20,727 nucleotides of DNA from an uncultured Alphaproteobacteria bacterium (GTDB lineage Bacteria; Pseudomonadota; Alphaproteobacteria; Paracaedibacterales; CAIULA01): contig CAIVFQ010000027.1 of the NCBI GenBank assembly GCA_903905285.1, forward strand, positions 1 through 20,727, written 5' to 3'. The position numbers and the translations under genes are program-made. The first letter of the stretch is position 1; each line of letters begins with the position of its first letter. The notes under the pieces were generated by a model, which ran no database searches, was not told where the DNA came from, and saw only the letters and a list, made by a program, of their open reading frames with translations. Below are positions 15,288 through 20,727 of this stretch, piece after piece.

Positions 15288-16193
15288 TCACCCCCGCGGA
15301 TGGGCGTTCTTATAGGCCTTCATCAGGTAATCTTGGTTAATGTCGGTATAGATTTGGGTTGTTGATAAAGACGCGTGCCCTAGCAATTCTTGAATGCCCC
15401 TTAGATCGCTGGATGATTCCATTAAATGGGTGGCGCAGCTGTGACGCAGAGCGTGCGGCGTGGCCCACTCTGGCAAGCCAACAAGGTGGCGATAGGTGCG
15501 CATTTGTTGGTCGGCAATGCCCGTTGCTAGACGTTTTCCTTTAACGCCTAAAAATAACGGGGTTTCCTCTGTAAATGCAAAGGGGCACAACTGGCAATAC
15601 TGTTCCAATTCATTTTTAACTTTCTCAAGGTAAGGCACTTTTCGGAATTTCTCGCCTTTGCCATGAATAATCAAATAATCACCACTGCTGACATCCTTAT
15701 AATTCAAACCCAACGCCTCGCTAATCCGTAAACCTGCACTGTAAAGCAACATGAACAAGGATCGGTCGCGTTGTCCCACCCAGGCTTTATCTGACACCTG
15801 GTGAATGTGGTCTAACAAATCCATGATTTGCTGAACGGATAATGGTCGGGGTAACGTTTTTTTAAGCCGGGGCGATTTTAAGACCAATAAGGGATGGTTT
15901 TCTAAAAGGTTTTCTTGCTGCAGATACGTGAAAAAACTTTTAACGCCTGATAAGCTGCGTGCAGTGGAACGGTTGTGAAAGTTTTGATGATGCCTATCGG
16001 CTAGCCAGGCGCGAAGGTCGGTAATTGTTAAACTTTTCAATATTTCTAAGGTCAGCGGCTGCCCTAAATGATTTTGGAAAAAGGTTGCAAACTGCTGCCA
16101 GTCTTGCTGATAGGCTGCCAACGTATGGCTGGAAACTGCCTGGCCAGATTTTAAGTATAAAAGCCATTGCTGGTAAAGAAAGGGTATGTCCAT
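15288..16193 (-). CDS. xerC: Site-specific tyrosine recombinase XerC
   Basis: XerC and XerD resolve chromosome dimers at dif sites under FtsK control. The 301-aa protein has the N-terminal SAM-like core-binding domain (residues ~5-90) and a catalytic domain with the full active-site set. These are R156 (SAGLRISE), K179 (HGKGEKFRKVP), H247 and R250 (HALRHSCATHL), H273 (LLGHASLSTTQ) and the nucleophile Y282 (IYTDIN). Length and the ARSLSGVKSFFTYL segment fit XerC better than phage integrases. Housekeeping XerC is favoured over a mobile integrase because no attachment repeats or excisionase lie nearby. XerC and XerD are hard to separate by eye. Confidence 0.88.
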   Translation of the reverse strand: MDIPFLYQQWLLYLKSGQAVSSHTLAAYQQDWQQFATFFQNHLGQPLTLEILKSLTITDLRAWLADRHHQNFHNRSTARSLSGVKSFFTYLQQENLLENHPLLVLKSPRLKKTLPRPLSVQQIMDLLDHIHQVSDKAWVGQRDRSLFMLLYSAGLRISEALGLNYKDVSSGDYLIIHGKGEKFRKVPYLEKVKNELEQYCQLCPFAFTEETPLFLGVKGKRLATGIADQQMRTYRHLVGLPEWATPHALRHSCATHLMESSSDLRGIQELLGHASLSTTQIYTDINQDYLMKAYKNAHPRG

Positions 16194-16195
16194 AA

Positions 16196-16241
16196 GCTAT
16201 CTAATTCTTTTGTTTGCTTAATGATAGTATGCTATCTAATT
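16196..16241. repeat. Short direct repeats in the xerC upstream region
   Basis: GCTATCTAATT occurs at 16196-16206 and again at 16231-16241, a 35-base period. A small inverted repeat GATAG (16223-16227) / CTATC (16232-16236) overlaps the second copy. They lie between the divergent xerC and the gene at 16275 and could be binding sites. No other support. Confidence 0.35.
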
Positions 16242-16274
16242 GGTGAAAGTTATCAAAACTTCAGGTGCAAGGCC

Positions 16275-17354
16275 ATGTTACTTAAAGATAAGAAATTTAC
16301 TAAAGCAATTAAATACATTGTTTTTTTAGCTGTCATCGGGGCAGGGGTATTTGTTTATAACAATCAACTCGCTAAAGAAGATCAAGGGCAAGAGATAAAT
16401 TCTTTGTGTCAGAAAGATCAAGTAACTGATTCACTTGTTCGTCTTTTGGGGTTGGTAGGGATTCGCATTCAAAATGACATTTTGACCCCTGAGCCCGATT
16501 GGCCAGAGGCTAGACTGACTGTATCCTCAAGGTCTTTAGAGGAAATCACTCAAGTTATTCAGGGGAAAAAAGACCCAGGCATAACATGGATAATTCAGGG
16601 CGAAAGATGGCAAACCAAGGGGTTAGGCTATCTAACACTTACCTCTGAACAGGCCACCGCTGTCCTTAATTTTATTTCAAAAGACCTAGGGTTGGGCCAG
16701 GCCATGCGGCCAAAACAAAAAGAATATGCAGGGGTTTTATTCCTGGGCAGCACCTTAAAAAATGTACGCGATCGGTTGAAATTTTTAAATGCCTGCCTAG
16801 AACAACACAATTTTGTCTTTAACAGAATTTATATTCTGACTGGGATTCGCCCGCTTGATCCGACTGTGGGTGAAACACCAGAAAGCTTAGTTGATCCAAA
16901 GGGGATTATCGCTGTCAGGTCTGACTGGAAAGAACCGGCTGGTTCATTGCCAGCTGATGAAGGTCCTATGATTCAATGGGTTTTTGATCAATCACGGTCT
17001 AACGCCATCGGCAAAGACCAAGTGACGGTTATTTATGCAGGCATCGGCGAAGGGCGAAAGCGGGCCACGACCAAAACTACGGTTGAAGAATGGCTGAAGA
17101 CCAACCCTAAAGATGGTTTATATCTGGCTGTTTCTAGCCAACCGTTTAACTTTTATCAAAAACTGGTTATCGAACGTACTTTGCTAGAAAATAAACGCCC
17201 CGGCATTCACATAGAAGTGATTGGCGACGCAGCGGGTGAGCAAAGCTATGGCCTTAACAAAGCGAATCCTGATGATCTTAATAAGTATGCGGCGATTGCA
17301 TTGGATAACATTGCCAGGACTTGTTATGAACTGGTTTCTATTCAAGGGTATTAA
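16275..17354 (+). CDS. Membrane-anchored protein of unknown function (359 aa)
   Basis: I chose ATG 16275 because it gives a short basic N-terminus (LLKDKKFTKAIK) followed by one membrane segment (YIVFLAVIGAGVFVYNN), the layout of a membrane-anchored periplasmic protein. The frame is open back to 16167 but that would overlap the start of xerC. The soluble part alternates strand and helix. Phrases such as GVLFLGSTLKNVRDRLKFLN, NRIYILTGIRPLDPTVGETPESL and DQVTVIYAGIGEGRKRATT suggest a Rossmann-like alpha/beta fold. I cannot assign a family or active site. It ends 4 bases before the convergent gene. Confidence 0.75.
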   Translation: MLLKDKKFTKAIKYIVFLAVIGAGVFVYNNQLAKEDQGQEINSLCQKDQVTDSLVRLLGLVGIRIQNDILTPEPDWPEARLTVSSRSLEEITQVIQGKKDPGITWIIQGERWQTKGLGYLTLTSEQATAVLNFISKDLGLGQAMRPKQKEYAGVLFLGSTLKNVRDRLKFLNACLEQHNFVFNRIYILTGIRPLDPTVGETPESLVDPKGIIAVRSDWKEPAGSLPADEGPMIQWVFDQSRSNAIGKDQVTVIYAGIGEGRKRATTKTTVEEWLKTNPKDGLYLAVSSQPFNFYQKLVIERTLLENKRPGIHIEVIGDAAGEQSYGLNKANPDDLNKYAAIALDNIARTCYELVSIQGY

Positions 17355-17358
17355 AGAG

Positions 17359-19164
17359 CTAAAGTTTGAGGCTCCTACTCGGAAGGTCTTCTTGAGGCGG
17401 TTGGGCAGCTGCGTGGCCAGAGGCAAATCGCACCCGCAGGGGAATAAGTCCTTCGCCCATATCTTCAAAAAGACCCCCGCTTGTTTTTACGAAGAAGTCT
17501 ATGTTGTTCGCTAAAGCCGTTGTTACCTGATTAATGCTTGCCAAAGCTGTCTCTCTGGCTGCTGTAACATCGGCAGGTAAAGCTTCAAATTCCAGGCCTG
17601 TATGTGCCCATTGAAGAAGCTTAAGGTTGTCTTTAGCATTTTCATACTTATGGTAAAGGGTTGGAAAAGAATAATGCCGACTTTCGCCGTTTTTAAAAGT
17701 GACAATCACATCAACAAAACGGGGTGATTTTTTAACCTCCGTTTTTTTAATATCTGCTTTGGTGACTTTTGTGCAAGCGGGGTGAGTCAAAAATGCCTTC
17801 ACCGCATCCAGATTATCAAGAACTTTCTCTGCAATCGCATCATCCGAAAGGGCCGTTGTTCCATCCACCGGTGATGTTTCGAACAAATCAAAATCGCTTT
17901 CCCAGCACTCATTAGCCCTTAGTCTTGCCTTGGCGTTCTCTGTCATTTGAAGAACAAGCTCATGCAATGTTTCTTTTTTAAAGCAGCCTTCTGGCAATGT
18001 TTCGGTTTCATGAAATAGCCAAAACAAACCACTTAAACTTTGGCGATATTGTTTTTCAGATAAAGGGCTTTTTTCATCAATAGCCCTCTGATCTAGGGCC
18101 AGTAACAACGATTTGAAGGTCGTCATTATCAGTTTATAGTGTCCGACTGCTTGTTTTACAGAAAGTGGTATTGCGGCTTCATAATCGACGCCTTCTGAAG
18201 CGGCTTTATCTAACAAGGTAATTGCGTATCCCAGTAAAGATCTGCGACGGCTATCAATCAAATAATGCAAATAGTCATGAATTGTAAAACCCAAAGGGGA
18301 CATGTCTGCCCCATGTGCCTTTTTAGATTGGCCTGGGGTTGGCATAGAGATGGGGAAATGATCATCGAACAGGCAATCTAACAGATAATGAATACCCAAA
18401 TAGCTTTCGCCTGGCAGGGGAAAATAAAGCCTGCTTGGTAAAGCCTGGTTAAGTTTTGTTCTAAGGTCGTCATAAACTTCGGATGCTAAGGCGCCGATAG
18501 GATGATAATCATCATAAGCGTTTTTGTTTTTTGGGAAACATGTGTATTCGGCAATTTGCTGTGCGGTTTGCATGTCAGAGCGCCAAGCTTCGTCCTTCAT
18601 TACGCCAGTAACAAGTGCTTCGGCGGGGTTAAGAAGGTGTTGATATAAATCGGTTTCATCAGGGGTTAGGACGGTTTGGGCAGCCTGAATTCTTAAAACA
18701 ACCATCAAAAGTTTGTCAGCGGAAACTTCATTTCTTGCTATATATCTTTCTAGATCTTCAATAATAATTTCTTTTCCTTTGAAATCCAGGGTGCCTACGT
18801 ATTTTCCTAAAGCTTGGGCATAGAGGATCAAAAATTCATAAGGCTTACTTTCAACAAGGTTGGGCTGAGAGGCATTTTTGGGATCTTTTGCCTGGGTCTC
18901 AAAAAGCGTAAAGAAGGCTTGTTGCTCTTCTTTCGGCATATAACGGTTATTTTCCCCTTTGAAAAAAGCGGGGTATTTTTTGCGAATTTCGTCCGCAGCT
19001 TCCTCTGCGCTTGACATGCCTGAAGACGAAAGAGAGTAATTGGTTGACGACCGACTGAGGCTCCTCCTTGGAGTTTCGTCAGCAACAGCACTAAAACAAG
19101 GGGAAAGCGATGACGTTAAGAGGGCGATGGCCAGAAAAGAACGCCTCTGCCATAATAAAAACAT
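17359..19164 (-). CDS. Large secreted protein of unknown function (601 aa)
   Basis: The protein begins with a signal peptide (MFLLWQRRSFLAIALLTSSLSPCFSA-VADE), followed by a Ser/Arg-rich linker at residues ~33-52 (RRSLSRSSTNYSLSSSG). The rest (~500 aa) looks predominantly helical and free of membrane segments. Notable features are a histidine-rich stretch (GFTIHDYLHYLIDSRRRSLLGYAI), five or so scattered Cys, and a beta-like patch near residue 490 (RFVDVIVTFKNGESRHYSF). It ends PSRSLKL. I do not recognise a domain. The start has no strong Shine-Dalgarno. It is divergent from kdsD and convergent with the gene at 16275. A secreted, perhaps host-directed role is speculation from export and lack of known relatives. 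Confidence 0.75.
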   Translation of the reverse strand: MFLLWQRRSFLAIALLTSSLSPCFSAVADETPRRSLSRSSTNYSLSSSGMSSAEEAADEIRKKYPAFFKGENNRYMPKEEQQAFFTLFETQAKDPKNASQPNLVESKPYEFLILYAQALGKYVGTLDFKGKEIIIEDLERYIARNEVSADKLLMVVLRIQAAQTVLTPDETDLYQHLLNPAEALVTGVMKDEAWRSDMQTAQQIAEYTCFPKNKNAYDDYHPIGALASEVYDDLRTKLNQALPSRLYFPLPGESYLGIHYLLDCLFDDHFPISMPTPGQSKKAHGADMSPLGFTIHDYLHYLIDSRRRSLLGYAITLLDKAASEGVDYEAAIPLSVKQAVGHYKLIMTTFKSLLLALDQRAIDEKSPLSEKQYRQSLSGLFWLFHETETLPEGCFKKETLHELVLQMTENAKARLRANECWESDFDLFETSPVDGTTALSDDAIAEKVLDNLDAVKAFLTHPACTKVTKADIKKTEVKKSPRFVDVIVTFKNGESRHYSFPTLYHKYENAKDNLKLLQWAHTGLEFEALPADVTAARETALASINQVTTALANNIDFFVKTSGGLFEDMGEGLIPLRVRFASGHAAAQPPQEDLPSRSLKL

Positions 19165-19284
19165 ACTAATACTCGTTTAAAATATAGAACAAAAACACTA
19201 ACAAAGTATTTGGGATCCTATCAATCTGTTTTTAAGGGTAAAATTTTTAATGAACAGAAAACAATAAAATAAGGCTTTTTGAAA

Positions 19285-20337
19285 ATGGACGTTGACCTAA
19301 TCTTCGAAAGTTTGAATACTATGGCCAGTTTAGATATAAACCAAAAGATAATTATGACCACTGCGTTGTCAGATTCACAAACGTCCTCTTATTTAGAAAT
19401 TGGCAAAGATGTTATTACGGCTGAGGCTGAGGCTTTGCATGACTTGGCGAAATCTTTAGGACCTTCTTTTGAAGAAGCCATCACCCTTATGGCCAAAAAC
19501 CAAGGCCGTTTGATTATCAGTGGTATTGGTAAAAGTGGTCACATTGGCCGTAAGATTGCCGCAACCTTTGCCTCAACCGGTCAGCCATCGTTGTTTGTTC
19601 ATCCTGCAGAGGCCAGTCATGGTGATCTAGGTATGATTGCGAAGGGTGATGTTTTGCTGTTGATTTCGTATTCAGGCGAATCAAAAGAATTAACCACCAT
19701 TATCGATTATTGTCATCGATTGGCGTTGCCGATTATTTCGATCACAGGGCAAGAACACTCAACCTTGTCGCGCTTTTCAACGGTGTCGCTTGTTCTTCCT
19801 AAAGTATCAGAGGCGTGCCCCATGGGATTGGCGCCGACCACTTCCACCACGGTTACGCTGGCTCTGGGGGATGCACTGGCCGTTGCCCTGCTTCGGCACC
19901 GTGGGTTTTCCAAACAGCAGTTCCATGTTTTTCACCCCGGTGGTAGTCTGGGTCAACAATTACGGCGTATTGCTGATTGTATGCATCAGGGTGCTAAAAT
20001 CCCCCTTTTGCGCACATTGACTTTGATGGATGAATGTTTGGTCAAAATGACAGCCTATGGGTTTGGCTGTGTGGGTGTTACGGACGAGCAAGGATTCTTA
20101 CTGGGCATAATCACCGACGGTGACTTGCGTCGCCACATGAACCCTGACTTATTAACGCAATCTGTTGATCAAATTATGACCAAGAATCCCTTAACCATTT
20201 CGCCTGACTTTTTAATTGCCGACGCCTTGGCCATTTTTGAGCAAAAATCAATAACCAGCTTGTTCGTTTTGGACGATACAAAGGCCATTGTGGGTATTGT
20301 GCATTTGCACGATTGCCTGCGTAGCCATGCGGCGTAA
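19285..20337 (+). CDS. kdsD: D-arabinose 5-phosphate isomerase KdsD/KpsF
   Basis: KdsD interconverts ribulose 5-phosphate and arabinose 5-phosphate, the first step towards Kdo for the inner core of lipopolysaccharide. The N-terminal SIS domain is unmistakable: SGIGKSGHIGRKIAATFASTGQPSLFVHPAEASHGDLGM, then SYSGESKEL, ACPMGLAPTTSTTVTLALGDALAVALL and FHPGGSLGQQL. Two CBS domains follow (around IPLLRTLTLMDECL...GIITDGDLRRHM and VDQIMTKNPLTISP...GIVHLHDCLRSH). I start at ATG 19285, ten bases after AAGG (19271-19274). TTG 19279 and ATG 19321 are alternatives, because the ~30 residues before YLEIGKDVI are not conserved. Its presence implies LPS synthesis. rlmE follows after 5 bases. Confidence 0.95.
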   Translation: MDVDLIFESLNTMASLDINQKIIMTTALSDSQTSSYLEIGKDVITAEAEALHDLAKSLGPSFEEAITLMAKNQGRLIISGIGKSGHIGRKIAATFASTGQPSLFVHPAEASHGDLGMIAKGDVLLLISYSGESKELTTIIDYCHRLALPIISITGQEHSTLSRFSTVSLVLPKVSEACPMGLAPTTSTTVTLALGDALAVALLRHRGFSKQQFHVFHPGGSLGQQLRRIADCMHQGAKIPLLRTLTLMDECLVKMTAYGFGCVGVTDEQGFLLGIITDGDLRRHMNPDLLTQSVDQIMTKNPLTISPDFLIADALAIFEQKSITSLFVLDDTKAIVGIVHLHDCLRSHAA

Positions 20338-20342
20338 TTCTT

Positions 20343-20727
20343 ATGTCTAAACTTCCTCCAAACAAACCTCCTTCAATTAAACTGGCCGCAAATAACGTTG
20401 ATAGAGTTAAATTAAAAGACAAACGTGAGCGCACGGCGTCGTCGCGTCAATGGTTGTTGCGTCAGCTAAACGACCCTTATGTGCACAAGGCAAAACACTT
20501 GGGATACCGTTCACGGGCGGCGTTTAAGTTGTTAGAAATTGACCAAAAATTCAAGGTGTTAAAGCCTGGCATAACCGTCATAGATTTGGGTGCTGCGCCA
20601 GGTGGATGGGCGCAAGTAGCCATTGAGAAGGTCATAACGACTAAAAAGCGGGGGCTTATTGTGGCCATCGATTTGCAAGAGATAAAACCCCTGACCGATA
20701 TTACCTTTTTGCAGGGCGATTTCTTGG
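20343..20727 (+). CDS. rlmE: 23S rRNA 2'-O-methyltransferase RlmE (FtsJ/RrmJ), partial
   Basis: An open frame from ATG 20343 runs off the right edge after 128 codons. It reads SSRQWLLRQLNDPYVHKAKHLGYRSRAAFKLLEID, with the catalytic Lys of the KDKE tetrad in the family's Y-R-S-R-A-A-F/Y-K-L region. This is followed by the SAM-binding motif VIDLGAAPGGWAQVA and the acidic IVAIDLQEI and GDF segments. RlmE methylates the 2'-O of U2552 in the A-loop of 23S rRNA at a late stage of 50S assembly. A ~25-residue basic N-terminal extension precedes the core. It lies 5 bases after kdsD, probably in one transcript. Confidence 0.93.
   Translation, partial: MSKLPPNKPPSIKLAANNVDRVKLKDKRERTASSRQWLLRQLNDPYVHKAKHLGYRSRAAFKLLEIDQKFKVLKPGITVIDLGAAPGGWAQVAIEKVITTKKRGLIVAIDLQEIKPLTDITFLQGDFL

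Noticed and set aside
15288..16193. Tyrosine recombinase as the integrase of a genomic island
   Set aside because: Size and sequence fit housekeeping XerC. No tRNA, attachment-site repeat or excisionase lies nearby, and the inserted DNA at 7718-11303 is far from it.

Overview
This is a moderately AT-rich chromosomal segment, most likely from an alphaproteobacterium, possibly a host-associated (Holosporales- or Rickettsiales-like) lineage. That assignment is inference. It rests on the adjacent dnaG-rpoD pair, an Ffh G4 motif of the TRVD form (common in alphaproteobacterial Ffh, as I recall), and a mix of housekeeping genes with IS remnants, decayed genes, palindromic intergenic repeats and lineage-specific secreted proteins.

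Layout. Positions 1-99 hold the last 33 codons of an IS30-type transposase. Next is a secreted protein of 482 aa built from eight ~35-aa Sel1-like repeats (146-1594), then dnaG and rpoD (1665-5413), a palindromic intergenic repeat, and a truncated FlaA1/CapD-type membrane protein (5535-6398). On the minus strand lie rplS and trmD (6540-7717), and further right rimM, rpsP and ffh (11304-13600). These five normally form one block, ffh-rpsP-rimM-trmD-rplS. Here it is split between rimM and trmD by ~3.6 kb of plus-strand DNA (7718-11303). The inserted DNA carries a frameshifted paralogue of the repeat protein, a DUF2975 membrane protein plus Cro/XRE regulator pair behind a strong hairpin/operator, and a secreted alpha/beta-hydrolase whose 3' end has been replaced by DNA with four perfect inverted repeats.

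Right of ffh is a secreted protein gene broken by one in-frame amber codon (13765-15270). It is followed by xerC (minus), a membrane-anchored protein of unknown function (16275-17354, plus), a convergent 601-aa secreted protein of unknown function (minus), kdsD/kpsF (19285-20337, plus) and the start of rlmE/ftsJ, which runs off the right edge.

How the genes work together. The conserved core covers replication priming (DnaG), primary transcription (RpoD), co-translational targeting (Ffh), ribosome and tRNA maturation (RpsP, RimM, TrmD, RplS, RlmE), chromosome dimer resolution (XerC) and Kdo/LPS precursor synthesis (KdsD). Between these sit fast-evolving exported proteins. The least explained parts are the two-member repeat-protein family with its shared C-terminal FFxFYNxIxG signature, the hairpin cluster at 11057-11262, and the dyad at 9367-9403. 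All gaps between genes are under 300 bases.
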